Below, in pieces: positions 37,441 to 45,908 of a stretch of DNA of 64,000 nt. The number at the start of each line of letters is the position of its first letter. Positions within the stretch are counted from its first letter, which is position 1. The translations under genes were made by a program, and so were the position numbers. Location: contig NZ_NESL01000001.1 in the NCBI RefSeq assembly GCF_003063435.1, forward strand, positions 899,792 through 963,791, given 5' to 3'. Under the pieces are notes generated by a model. The model did no database searches. It was not told the DNA's origin and saw nothing but the letters and a program-made list of their open reading frames with translations. The DNA comes from Limnohabitans sp. 2KL-1 (lineage in GTDB: Bacteria > Pseudomonadota > Gammaproteobacteria > Burkholderiales > Burkholderiaceae_C).

Positions 37441-37728
37441 ATGAAATGTCCCACTTGTGCCGATACCCCCCTCGTCATGGCCGAACGCCAAGGCGTCGAA
37501 ATCGATTACTGCCCTGCTTGCCGGGGCATCTGGCTGGACCGTGGCGAGTTGGACAAACTGCTGGACCGCGCTGCGGCGGCCGCCCCTGTGCCCGCAATAC
37601 CGCAGCAGCCCGCCCAGCCAGCACCGGGCATGCAGCGCCCGCAAGCTTACGGGGAAGGGCGTTATGGCTACGGCGACCGAGACGGCTACAAACGCAAAAA
37701 GTCCTGGCTGCACGAAATTTTCGACTGA
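37441..37728 (+). CDS. TFIIB-type zinc-ribbon protein
   Basis: Small protein of 95 aa with a zf-TFIIB domain: two CxxC knuckles in MKCPTCADTPLVMAE and IDYCPACRGIWLDRGELDKL, then an alanine/proline-rich linker and a basic, aromatic C-terminus (YKRKKSWLHEIFD). ATG 37441 chosen because the first zinc knuckle follows at once. Proteins of this type are widespread and uncharacterised. Likely monocistronic. Confidence 0.85.
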   Translation: MKCPTCADTPLVMAERQGVEIDYCPACRGIWLDRGELDKLLDRAAAAAPVPAIPQQPAQPAPGMQRPQAYGEGRYGYGDRDGYKRKKSWLHEIFD

Positions 37729-37803
37729 GTTTGCACGCCCCACCCACCCGTTGTTTCACAGGCGTCTGCTGGCGGCTGTGCGATGGCGCGGTGGGCTGGG
37801 CGT

Positions 37804-38964
37804 TCAAATGCCCATTTGTTTGGCGGCCAGTTCTTTCATGATCTCTTCGGCGCCGCCGCCGATCATCATCACCTTGACTTCGCGGTAAACCCGCTCACTC
37901 ACGGTGCCGCGCATATAGCCCATGCCGCCCAACATTTGCACGGCGGTATCGGCGCAAAACTGCATGGTTTGCGTGGCGTGGTTTTTGAGCAGGCACACCT
38001 GGGCCACCCACTCGGCACCGGTCTGGCCTGCATCGGCTTGCTGGGTGACCGCGTCTACCCAAGCCTGAGTGGACGAGATGCGCATCTGCATGTCCATCAG
38101 TTTGTGGCGGATCGCCTGCCGTTCGATCAGGGCCGAGCCAAAGGTCTGGCGCTGGCGTGCCCAGTTCAGCGCTTCGTCAAAGCAAGCCTGCGCAAAACCC
38201 AGCGCCATGGCCGACATGGCCAGGCGCTCGCCGTTGAAGTTGCCCATGATCATCTTGAAGCCTGCACCTTCGTCGCCGATGCGATAACGCTGGGGCACGC
38301 GCACGCCGTCAAAGCGCAGCTGTGCGGTGTCGGAGCTGTGCCAGCCCATCTTGTGCAGGCGCGTGCGCGAGACGCCGGGGGTGTCGCCGGGCACCACGAC
38401 CATGGAGATGCCGCTGGCCCCTTTGCTGGCCGGGTCGGTGCGCACGGCCAGCGTGATCCAGTCGGCGCGCAGGCCCGAGGTGATGAAGACTTTTTCACCA
38501 TCGATCACATAGTCCGCGCCATCGGCACGCGCTGTGGTGCGCAGGCTGGCCACATCGGAGCCGCCGCCGGGCTCGGTGATGGCCAGCGCCGCGATGCGTT
38601 CGCCGCGCAACACAGGCGGTACCACTTCGGCCTGCAGCTCGGCGCTGCCGTGCGCCATGACCGGCGGCAAGCCGATGTTGAGCGAGAACAGGCTGGCCAT
38701 CACGCCGCCACTGCCGCCGTAGCGTGCCAGCGTTTGCGACATGGCGTTGCGTGCGCGCCAGGGCGCGGGCGTGCCGCCTAAATGCTCGGGGTAGCCCAGG
38801 CCCAGCAGGCCCAGCTGTGCGGCTTGGGTGTAGAGGCTGCGGTCGAATTGCCCCGCTTCTTCCCAAGCGGGCACATGCGGGGCGATGGCCTGCTTGGCAA
38901 AGCGCGCAACCGTGGTTTGCAGACTTTGCAGGTCTTCAGCGCTGAAAGCGTTGGTGTTGTTCAT
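37804..38964 (-). CDS. Acyl-CoA dehydrogenase (last gene of the atu-like operon)
   Basis: FAD-dependent acyl-CoA dehydrogenase, 386 aa. Typical motifs: ALAITEPGGGSDVASLRTTA (FAD/substrate contact), YVIDGEKVFITSG, and the C-terminal QMLGGMGYMRGTVSERVYREVK with the FAD-binding turn. ATG 38964 overlaps the stop of the carboxylase alpha gene (ATGA). One of three acyl-CoA dehydrogenases in the region, presumably acting on different intermediates of branched/terpenoid acyl-CoA breakdown. The specific substrate is not predictable. Confidence 0.88.
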   Translation of the reverse strand: MNNTNAFSAEDLQSLQTTVARFAKQAIAPHVPAWEEAGQFDRSLYTQAAQLGLLGLGYPEHLGGTPAPWRARNAMSQTLARYGGSGGVMASLFSLNIGLPPVMAHGSAELQAEVVPPVLRGERIAALAITEPGGGSDVASLRTTARADGADYVIDGEKVFITSGLRADWITLAVRTDPASKGASGISMVVVPGDTPGVSRTRLHKMGWHSSDTAQLRFDGVRVPQRYRIGDEGAGFKMIMGNFNGERLAMSAMALGFAQACFDEALNWARQRQTFGSALIERQAIRHKLMDMQMRISSTQAWVDAVTQQADAGQTGAEWVAQVCLLKNHATQTMQFCADTAVQMLGGMGYMRGTVSERVYREVKVMMIGGGAEEIMKELAAKQMGI

Positions 38965-40976
38965 GCGGCATCTTTCCATTGCACCAGCACTTGGCCCGGG
39001 CCCACTTGCTGGCCTGCCGATACCGGCACGCTGTGCACCACGGCATCGCGTGCGGCGGTCAGGGTGTGTTCGAGTTTCATGGACTCAATGACCAGCAAGG
39101 CATCGCCCTGTTTGACGCTGTCGCCCTCGCGCACGTGCAGCGCGATCAACTTGCCATTGAAGGGCGCACGCAGCAGGGTGGCGGCTTGCGCGTTGGGGCC
39201 ATGGGCCGGGGCGCTGTGGCTTTGCTCGGTCAGCCAAAGCTCTGCGTTGTGCGGACCTTGCAGTTGCACATGCCAGCGCTCTGGTGTGCCGCCAGTGCAT
39301 GCTGCATGCGCTTGCCAGCGCACACCGTTCAGGGCGATGTGCAGCTCGCGGTGATTGGCGCGGGTTGGGTGAGCGGGGGGCGCATGTTCAAGCCGCACTT
39401 GATGTGTGGCATCGCCTTGGTGCACAAGTACCTGGCCTTGCCCCATTTCATGCACCACTGCTTGCCAGGCAGGTGCCAGCCCTTCAAAGCCCATGCGCAC
39501 CGGGCGCGCAAACGGGCTGGCCATGTGCTGCGCGGGCGGGTTTTGGGCAAACAGCACTGCCAGCGCGGCCACGGTTTGCGCATCGGCGCTGGCTTGCAAG
39601 CGCTCGCGCACAGCATCGGCTTGCTCGGCCAGAAACGGAATCAGCGCATCGCCCGCCGCAAACACAGGGTGCTGCAAACACGCGGCCAGAAAAGCGCGGT
39701 TGGAGGGCAGGCCCAGCACCGTGGTGTGTTGCAGGCCAGTGCACAGCCGTTCAATGGCTTCACGGCGAGTTGGCGCATGCGCGATCAACTTGCCCAGCAT
39801 CGCGTCGTAATGCGGTGTGACTTCGGCCCCGGTGTGCAGGGCATGGTCAAAGCGCAAGCCTGCATCGGTGGGGGGCAAAAAGTGCTGCACGGTGCCGGTT
39901 TGCGGGGTGAAGTGTTCGTCTTCGGCGCACAGGCGCACCTCGATGGCGTGGCCTTTCAGGCGCACATCGGCTTGCGCCAGCGGCAGCGGCTCGCCGCATG
40001 CGATGCGCAGCTGCCACTCGACCAGATCGAGTCCCGTGAGCATTTCGGTCACCGGGTGCTCCACCTGCAAGCGGGTGTTCATCTCCATCAAATAGAACGG
40101 TTTGTTGTCCTGCGCCTCATCCAGCAAAAACTCCACCGTGCCCGCGCCCACATAGCCCGCCGATTGGGCGAGTGTGATGGCCGCTTGACCGAGTTGCTCG
40201 CGCAGTGCAGCGCTCACGGCCGGGCTGGGCGATTCTTCGATGATCTTTTGGTGGCGGCGTTGCACCGAGCAGTCGCGCTCTCCCAGGTGGATGCAGTGGC
40301 CGTGCGTGTCGGCCATGATCTGCACCTCGATGTGGCGGGGGCGCAGCAAGGCGCGCTCCATCAGCAAATCGCCGTTGCCAAAACCGGCCAGCGCTTCAGA
40401 GCGTGCGCTGTGCAGCGCGGGCAGCAGCTGCGCCATGTCGGTCACCAGCCGCATGCCGCGCCCGCCGCCCCCGGCCACGGCTTTGACCATGAGTGGCAAG
40501 CCCAACTGCTCAGCTTGCGCTGCAAAGGTGGCATCGCTTTGGTCTGCTCCAAAGTAGCCCGGCAAGCAGGGTACGCCTTGTGTCAGGGCCAGCGCTTTGG
40601 CGGCCGACTTGCTGCCCAGTGCTCGGATGGCCTCTGGCGGTGGGCCAACCCAGGTCAGGCCCGCATCGATGACCGCTTGGGCAAACTCGGCGTTCTCGCT
40701 CAAAAAGCCATAGCCCGGATGCACTGCATCGGTACCACTGTCACGTGCCGCTTGCAGCAGCTTGTCGATGCGCAAATACGAATCGGCCGACAGCGTGCCG
40801 CCCAAAGCGACAGCGGTGTCGGCTTCCTGCACATGCAATGCGTTGCGGTCGGCGTCGGAAAAGACCGCCACGGTCTGGATGCCCATGCGCTGTGCGGTGC
40901 GGATCACGCGGCGGGCGATCTCGCCCCGGTTGGCGATCAGCAGGCGGCTGACTTGGGCGGGAAGAGTTGAGGTCAT
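38961..40976 (-). CDS. atuF: Biotin-dependent acyl-CoA carboxylase alpha subunit (AtuF/LiuD type)
   Basis: Biotin carboxylase plus biotin carrier subunit, about 671 aa, of a methylcrotonyl-/geranyl-CoA-type carboxylase. Order: biotin carboxylase N-domain (RLLIANRGEIARRVIRTAQR), ATP-grasp (VKAVAGGGGRGMRLV; ERDCSVQRRHQKIIEESPSP), C-domain (MNTRLQVEHPVTEMLTGLDL), a central linker, and the biotinyl domain with lysine 634 in VIESMKLEHTLTA (SMKL rather than the common AMKM). ATG 40976 overlaps the hydratase stop. Its partner is the carboxyltransferase at 43396-45018. The choice between geranyl- and methylcrotonyl-CoA rests on cluster context. Confidence 0.85.
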   Translation of the reverse strand: MTSTLPAQVSRLLIANRGEIARRVIRTAQRMGIQTVAVFSDADRNALHVQEADTAVALGGTLSADSYLRIDKLLQAARDSGTDAVHPGYGFLSENAEFAQAVIDAGLTWVGPPPEAIRALGSKSAAKALALTQGVPCLPGYFGADQSDATFAAQAEQLGLPLMVKAVAGGGGRGMRLVTDMAQLLPALHSARSEALAGFGNGDLLMERALLRPRHIEVQIMADTHGHCIHLGERDCSVQRRHQKIIEESPSPAVSAALREQLGQAAITLAQSAGYVGAGTVEFLLDEAQDNKPFYLMEMNTRLQVEHPVTEMLTGLDLVEWQLRIACGEPLPLAQADVRLKGHAIEVRLCAEDEHFTPQTGTVQHFLPPTDAGLRFDHALHTGAEVTPHYDAMLGKLIAHAPTRREAIERLCTGLQHTTVLGLPSNRAFLAACLQHPVFAAGDALIPFLAEQADAVRERLQASADAQTVAALAVLFAQNPPAQHMASPFARPVRMGFEGLAPAWQAVVHEMGQGQVLVHQGDATHQVRLEHAPPAHPTRANHRELHIALNGVRWQAHAACTGGTPERWHVQLQGPHNAELWLTEQSHSAPAHGPNAQAATLLRAPFNGKLIALHVREGDSVKQGDALLVIESMKLEHTLTAARDAVVHSVPVSAGQQVGPGQVLVQWKDAA

Positions 40977-41782
40977 GGATTTTTCTCTTGGCTCAAAGTC
41001 CAGGGTGCTGGCTGTTTGCGTGCAAACGCAGCCAAGCCTTGGGCGGCCTCGGGACTGCGCAAGCTGTGCGCAAAGGCCTGTGCTGCGGCATCTCGCAAAT
41101 CGGGCACAGGGCCGCGCAAGCTGCGCAACAGTTTTTTGGTGCTGGCCACTGCGCCAGGCGCGGCACGCAGCAGGCGGCTCAGAATTTTTGGCCATGCTTC
41201 ATCGCTGTCCTGCTCGATCACTTCATTGACCAGACCCAATTGCAGCGCATGCGCAGCGGTGTAGCTCAGCCCTTGCAGCAGGCATTGGCGTGCCGCGCTC
41301 TCACCCAAACGCTGCCACACAAATGGCGCGATCTGCGCAGGCGGCAGGCCCAGCGTGACCTCGGGTGTGCCCAGCACAGAGCGTGCTGTGGCTACCACAT
41401 GGTCGGCGCAACACACCAGGCCAAAGCCGCCGCCCATGGCCGCGCCATCCACCAGGCATACCAGCAACTGGGGCAGGGCGCTCAGAGCGTGCAACAGGTC
41501 ACCAAAACTTTTGTTCATGGCCAGCAGCGGGTCGGTTTGTCCGTCTTGCAGGGGCTGACCGATCAGGCTGGCAAAGCCGCCCAAACTGCCGCCCGCGCAA
41601 AAGGCACCCCCCGCGCCGGTCAGCACCACGATGCGCAGTGAGCTGTCTTGAGAAGACCGCGCACAGGCGCTCAGCAAGCCGTCCACGATGGCATCGCTCA
41701 GGGCGTTGCGGGTGGTCGGGTCGTTCAGCGTCCAGGTTTCGACTGCACCCTGGCGCTCGATCAGCAGGTGGGGCGTGTTCAT
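40973..41782 (-). CDS. atuE: Enoyl-CoA hydratase/isomerase (AtuE/LiuC type)
   Basis: Crotonase-superfamily enzyme of 269 aa. Oxyanion-hole segments are GAGGAFCAGGSLGGF and GAAMGGGFGLVCCADHVVAT, and the family PEVTLGLPPAQIAPFV follows. It is located between an acyl-CoA dehydrogenase and the carboxylase alpha gene with 4-bp overlaps on both sides, which is where isohexenylglutaconyl-CoA hydratase (atuE) or methylglutaconyl-CoA hydratase (liuC) sits in known clusters. No HMG-CoA lyase gene accompanies it here. Confidence 0.82.
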   Translation of the reverse strand: MNTPHLLIERQGAVETWTLNDPTTRNALSDAIVDGLLSACARSSQDSSLRIVVLTGAGGAFCAGGSLGGFASLIGQPLQDGQTDPLLAMNKSFGDLLHALSALPQLLVCLVDGAAMGGGFGLVCCADHVVATARSVLGTPEVTLGLPPAQIAPFVWQRLGESAARQCLLQGLSYTAAHALQLGLVNEVIEQDSDEAWPKILSRLLRAAPGAVASTKKLLRSLRGPVPDLRDAAAQAFAHSLRSPEAAQGLAAFARKQPAPWTLSQEKNP

Positions 41783-42969
41783 TTTTGGGGCCGTTTGGCA
41801 ATGCCCATCATCTTGGCCAGGATGCCCAGCATCACCTCGTCAGCCCCGCCGCCGATCGAGGCCAAGCGGCCATCGCGGTACATGCGCGAGACTTTGTTTT
41901 CCCAAGTGAAGCCCATGCCGCCCCAGAATTGCAGGCAGGTGTCGGGTACGGTGCGGTTGAGGCGTCCGGCTTTGAGCTTGGCCATGGTGGCCCACTCGGT
42001 CACGTCTTCGCCCGCGATGTAGTGTTCGCAGGCCTGGTAGGTCAGGGCGCGCAGGCTTTCCACCTCGGCCTTGAGTTCGGCCAGCTTGAACTGCACCCAC
42101 TGCTGGTCGGCCAGGGTGCTGCCAAACAGCTTGCGCTCTTGCGCCCACTCCACCGTCCACTGGATGCAATTGGTCAGCGACTGCAGCGTGCTGGCCGCGC
42201 ACCACAGGCGCTCCTCCTGGAACTGCTGCATCTGGTAGATGAAGCCCTGGCCCTCGACCCCGATGCGGTAGCGCTGGGGCACGCGCACTTCGTCAAAATA
42301 AATCAAACCGGTGTCGCTGCTGTTCATGCCGATCTTTTTGATCTTCTTGCCCACCTCGATACCGGGCAACAGTTTGCCGTTTTCACGCATCGGAACCATG
42401 ACCAAGCTTTTGTTTTTGTGCGGATTGTTGCCCGCTCCGCTCTGCCCTTCACCCGTGTTGACCAGCATGCACATCCAGTCGGCTTGCAAGCTGTTGGTTA
42501 TCCACATCTTCTGACCGCTGATCACGTAATCGTCGCCGTCTTTGCGGGCCACGGTTTTGATACCTGCCACATCGCTGCCCGCACCGGGCTCGCTCACGCC
42601 AATACAGCCCACCATGTCGCCGGCAATCGCCGGGGCCAAAAATTGTGCACGCAATTCGTCGCTGCCAAACCGTGCCAGCGCGGGCGTGGCCATGTCGGTC
42701 TGCACGCCAATGGCCATGGGGATGCCGCCGCAGTCAATGTGTCCCAGCGCTTCGGCCATGGCCAGGCTGTAAGAGTAGTCGAGGCCCGCACCGCCAAAGG
42801 CCTCGGGCTTGGTCAGACCCAAGAGCCCCAAGTTGCCCATCTTCTTGAAGACCTCGTGCGCCGGGAAAATCTCAGCCGCTTCCCACTCGTCCACATGGGG
42901 GTTGATCTCGGCTTCGATGAAACGCTTGAGCGTGTTCTGGATCTCGCGGTGTTCGTGGGTGTATTGCAT
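41779..42969 (-). CDS. atuD: Acyl-CoA dehydrogenase (AtuD/citronellyl-CoA dehydrogenase-like)
   Basis: Acyl-CoA dehydrogenase of 396 aa. Key segments: CIGVSEPGAGSDVAGIKTVA, YVISGQKMWITNSLQADWMC, and C-terminal LQFWGGMGFTWENKVSRMYR followed by LASIGGGADEV. In atu clusters the enzyme before the carboxylase oxidises citronellyl-CoA to geranyl-CoA; in liu clusters it is isovaleryl-CoA dehydrogenase. The cluster context here favours the former but does not prove it. Upstream is a 426-bp repeat-filled gap that separates it from the carboxylase beta gene. Confidence 0.78.
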   Translation of the reverse strand: MQYTHEHREIQNTLKRFIEAEINPHVDEWEAAEIFPAHEVFKKMGNLGLLGLTKPEAFGGAGLDYSYSLAMAEALGHIDCGGIPMAIGVQTDMATPALARFGSDELRAQFLAPAIAGDMVGCIGVSEPGAGSDVAGIKTVARKDGDDYVISGQKMWITNSLQADWMCMLVNTGEGQSGAGNNPHKNKSLVMVPMRENGKLLPGIEVGKKIKKIGMNSSDTGLIYFDEVRVPQRYRIGVEGQGFIYQMQQFQEERLWCAASTLQSLTNCIQWTVEWAQERKLFGSTLADQQWVQFKLAELKAEVESLRALTYQACEHYIAGEDVTEWATMAKLKAGRLNRTVPDTCLQFWGGMGFTWENKVSRMYRDGRLASIGGGADEVMLGILAKMMGIAKRPQK

Positions 42970-43019
42970 GGGGTGTCTCCTTTTTGGTGATAGATAGACT
43001 CAGTCGGCTGCTGATGTGT

Positions 43020-43345
43020 TCATGTGTGACATACAAATGACGTCATCACGAAGCGCTTGCGGTGTGGCAGTCCACAAGCTTTCGTCATTGCAATACATCT
43101 TCCCGTCATTGCGATAGATCTTCCTGTCATTGCGAGCGAAGCACGGCAATCCAGCGTGTCATTCGTCATTCTGGCGGCACCGGCTGTGCCAATGAGTCCG
43201 CTGGATTGCCACGTCGCAAGCTCCTCGCAATGACGGAAAAAGGTGTCGCAATGGCGAGAAGATGTGTCGCAAGGACGGTAAGAGTGAGCACCATGACGAA
43301 ACACCGTCACTGCGAGGAGCTTGCGACGCGGCAGTCCAGCTGACA
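43020..43345. repeat. REP-type repeat cluster inside the atu-like operon
   Basis: The gene-free interval 42970-43395 contains no ORF of known family. It holds three or more copies of a widespread REP-like sequence (core TCATTGCGAG ... GGCAATCCAGC): 43128-43158, inverted at 43198-43234, and again at 43307-43340, plus a diverged copy near 43055-43080. Two adjacent copies form a long imperfect hairpin. Between them are short direct repeats with a 21-bp period (CGTCATTGCAATACATCTTC, then CGTCATTGCGATAGATCTTC). Confidence 0.75.
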
Positions 43346-43395
43346 AGTCACACAGTGATTGCAAAGATGTGCAGGTGCATGTCATGACGGACAAC

Positions 43396-45018
43396 TCACA
43401 TCCGTGCCACACCAAACGGCATGGCACGGGGTTGGCGGGCTGCACTCTCGGCACAGGTGTCGAGGCAAAACGACAGCACGCTGCGGGTGTCGCGTGGGTC
43501 GATCACGCCGTCGTCCAGCACCAGGCCGCTGGTGTAGAAGGCATCGGCCTGCGCTTCAAACAAGGCCACGATCTTGTCGAACTGGGCCTGCATCTTCTCG
43601 GGGGCGGGTGTGATGCCTTTGCGGGCCATGCCGGCCTCGGCCACGATCTGCATGGTGCGTGCCGCTTGCTCGCCACCCATCACCGCCGTTTTGGCCCCCG
43701 GCCAGCTGAACAAAAAGCGTGGCGCATAACCCCGGCCGCACATGCCGTAGTTGCCCGCACCAAACGAGGCACCGCACTGGATGGTGATCTGCGGCACGGT
43801 GGCGCTGGTCACGGCCTGGATCATCTTGGAGCCGTGTTTGATCATGCCGCCTTGCTCGCTGTCTTTGCCCACCATGTAGCCCGTGGTGTTTTGCAAGTAA
43901 ATGATGGGGTGGCCCAGCTGGCACATCCACTGGATGAAGTGCGTGGCCTTGTTGGCCCCGGCCACATCAATCGGCCCGTTGTTGCTGATGATGCCGACCG
44001 CATGGCCGCCGATGCGCGCCTGCGCACACACCGTGGCCGCGCCAAACAAAGGCTTGAACTCCAGAAAATCCGAGTCGTCCACCAGCCGCAAGATGACTTC
44101 GCGCATGTCGATGGGTTCGCGGTGGTGGGCGGGCATCAGGCCCAGCAGTTCTTCGGCGTCAAAGCGCGGGGGCTTGAACGTGTTGTTGTCTTTGTGTTGC
44201 GTGCTGCGCGCAGCCCAGTCCCAACGCGCCACCACATCTCGCGCCGTGCCCAGCGCATGGCGGTCGTCTTCGCACAGGTATTCGCCCAGACCCGACACAC
44301 TGGTGTGCATCTCGGCCCCGCCCAGTTCTTCTTCGGTGGCCACCTCGCCCGTAGCGGCTTTGAGCAAAGGTGGCCCCGCCAGAAAAGCCCGTGAGCGGCC
44401 TCGCACCATGATCACCGTGTCACTTAAGCCCGGCATGTAGGCCCCGCCTGCGGTGCCCGAGCCGTGTTGCACCGTGAGCACCGGCAAGCCCGCAGCCGAC
44501 AGGCGAGCCAGGTTGCGAAACAAGCTGCCACCCAACACAAAGCCTTCGACCTTGTACTGCATCAAATTGGCCCCGGCGCTTTCGACCAAGTGCACAAAGG
44601 GCAGTTTGTTTTCGAGTGCCAACTCTTGCACCCGCAAAATCTTTTCCAGGCCCCGCGCCTGAATGGCCCCGGCCTCGATGCCCGAATCGCTGGCCACAAC
44701 CATGCAGCGCACGCCGCTGATGAAGCCGATGCCCGCGATCATGCCGCCGCCGGGCACCGACTTGGTAGGGTCGGGCGTGTCTTGCACGAAGCCCGCCAAG
44801 GCGCACAGCGGCAAGAAGGGCGCACCCGGGTCGAGCAACAAGGCCACGCGTTCACGCGGCAGCAACTGGCCGCGCTTGTCAAACACGGGTTTGGACTGGG
44901 CCGAGGCAAGTGCTGCGCGGTTTTGCAAGGCTTGCCACTGCGCCAGACGGGCCAGCGCGGCTTCGCGCCGCTGCTGGGCCACGGGGCTGTGCGGGTTCCA
45001 GGTGGATTCAAACGTCAT
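43396..45018 (-). CDS. atuC: Acyl-CoA carboxylase carboxyltransferase (AtuC/geranyl-CoA carboxylase beta-like)
   Basis: Carboxyltransferase subunit of 540 aa, partner of the biotin-bearing subunit at 38961-40976. Oxyanion-hole glycine motifs SGTAGGAYMPGLSD and SFGAGNYGMCGRGY are present. The substrate-pocket loop reads FVLGGSLFRNLARLSAAG: where methylcrotonyl-CoA carboxylases have a phenylalanine (HFGRIFFNQ) this protein has glycine, and the loop is two residues shorter. A Phe-to-Gly change in this area was reported to open the pocket for geranyl-CoA. Coupled by ATGA overlap to the SDR gene upstream. Assignment to geranyl-CoA is likely, not proven. Confidence 0.82.
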   Translation of the reverse strand: MTFESTWNPHSPVAQQRREAALARLAQWQALQNRAALASAQSKPVFDKRGQLLPRERVALLLDPGAPFLPLCALAGFVQDTPDPTKSVPGGGMIAGIGFISGVRCMVVASDSGIEAGAIQARGLEKILRVQELALENKLPFVHLVESAGANLMQYKVEGFVLGGSLFRNLARLSAAGLPVLTVQHGSGTAGGAYMPGLSDTVIMVRGRSRAFLAGPPLLKAATGEVATEEELGGAEMHTSVSGLGEYLCEDDRHALGTARDVVARWDWAARSTQHKDNNTFKPPRFDAEELLGLMPAHHREPIDMREVILRLVDDSDFLEFKPLFGAATVCAQARIGGHAVGIISNNGPIDVAGANKATHFIQWMCQLGHPIIYLQNTTGYMVGKDSEQGGMIKHGSKMIQAVTSATVPQITIQCGASFGAGNYGMCGRGYAPRFLFSWPGAKTAVMGGEQAARTMQIVAEAGMARKGITPAPEKMQAQFDKIVALFEAQADAFYTSGLVLDDGVIDPRDTRSVLSFCLDTCAESAARQPRAMPFGVARM

Positions 45019-45908
45019 TGGAATACCTTGGGGGTGACGGCGCGGTGAAAGCCGTCAAAGGGTTTGACCGCATCGCGTGTTTGCACATCGGCTTGGGCCA
45101 CACCTTGTTGCCAGCCCATGCGCATTTGCGGGCGGGCACCGTCCACACGCAGCACCGTGCCGCTGATGAAGCTGGCGGCTGGCGAGAGCAGGAAAACGAT
45201 AGCGGCCGAAGTCTCGGCCTCGGTGCCAAAACGGCCTTGCGGCACCGTGTTGCGCATTTCGCGCAGCATGGGCCCGGCCTCGGGTGGGTAATGGTCCATG
45301 CCGCTGCTGGCGATGTAGCCTGGAGCCACGGCGTTGACGCGCACGCCTTGCGCGGCCCATTCGAGCGCAGCTGTTTCAGTAAAGCTGACCATGCCTGCCC
45401 GCGCTGCGCCGCTGTGGCCCATGCCGGGCATGGAGCCCCACATGTCGGCCACGATGTTGACCACCGCGCCGCCGTGCGCTTGCATGCTCTGGTTGAAACA
45501 CTCACGCGCCACTAAAAAGCCACCCGTGAGGTTGGTGTCGATCACCGCTTGCCAGCCTTTGGCGCTGGTCTTGGCCAGGGCCGAGATGTATTGCCCGCCC
45601 GCGTTGTTGACCAAGCCATGAATGCGCCCGTGCTGCTGCACCACCTGCGCGACCATGGCTTTCACATCGTCTTCGCGCCGGATGTCGCAGCTGTGCCAAG
45701 TGGCTTGCCCACCGTCACCGGTGATCTCTTGCGCGGTGGCGGTCAGTTTGTCGGGGTTGCGGCCCACCAGCACCACATGCGCGCCCAGGCTGGCCAATTC
45801 GTGTGCGGTGCAGCGGCCAATGCCCGAGCCGCCGCCGGTGACCAGGATGACTTGGCCGCTCAGCAGGCCGGGGGAAAAGACCGAACGGTAGGGTGTGGTT
45901 GTTGTCAT
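45015..45908 (-). CDS. SDR-family oxidoreductase (AtuB/AtuG or enoyl-CoA-reductase-like)
   Basis: Short-chain dehydrogenase of 297 aa. The cofactor motif ILVTGGGSGIGRCTA and NNAGG are present. The usual catalytic YxxxK is replaced by MGHSGAARAGMVSF, so Tyr and Lys are missing. This pattern, with LLSPAASFISGTVLRVDG near the end, is what peroxisomal trans-2-enoyl-CoA reductase and dienoyl-CoA-reductase-like SDRs show. It is annotated AtuB/AtuG in terpene clusters, but a reductase of an unsaturated CoA ester is at least as likely as an alcohol dehydrogenase. Start ATG 45908 overlaps the TetR stop. Confidence 0.8.
   Translation of the reverse strand: MTTTTPYRSVFSPGLLSGQVILVTGGGSGIGRCTAHELASLGAHVVLVGRNPDKLTATAQEITGDGGQATWHSCDIRREDDVKAMVAQVVQQHGRIHGLVNNAGGQYISALAKTSAKGWQAVIDTNLTGGFLVARECFNQSMQAHGGAVVNIVADMWGSMPGMGHSGAARAGMVSFTETAALEWAAQGVRVNAVAPGYIASSGMDHYPPEAGPMLREMRNTVPQGRFGTEAETSAAIVFLLSPAASFISGTVLRVDGARPQMRMGWQQGVAQADVQTRDAVKPFDGFHRAVTPKVFQ

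Noticed and set aside
43060..43340. CRISPR array in the repeat-rich gap
   Set aside because: Repeats are REP-type, variable, in both orientations and without regular spacers; no cas genes are present.
37804..45018. Leucine/isovalerate (liu) operon
   Set aside because: Gene types overlap with liu, but HMG-CoA lyase is missing, the carboxylase pocket differs from MCC, and atuA is nearby. Kept as an alternative only.
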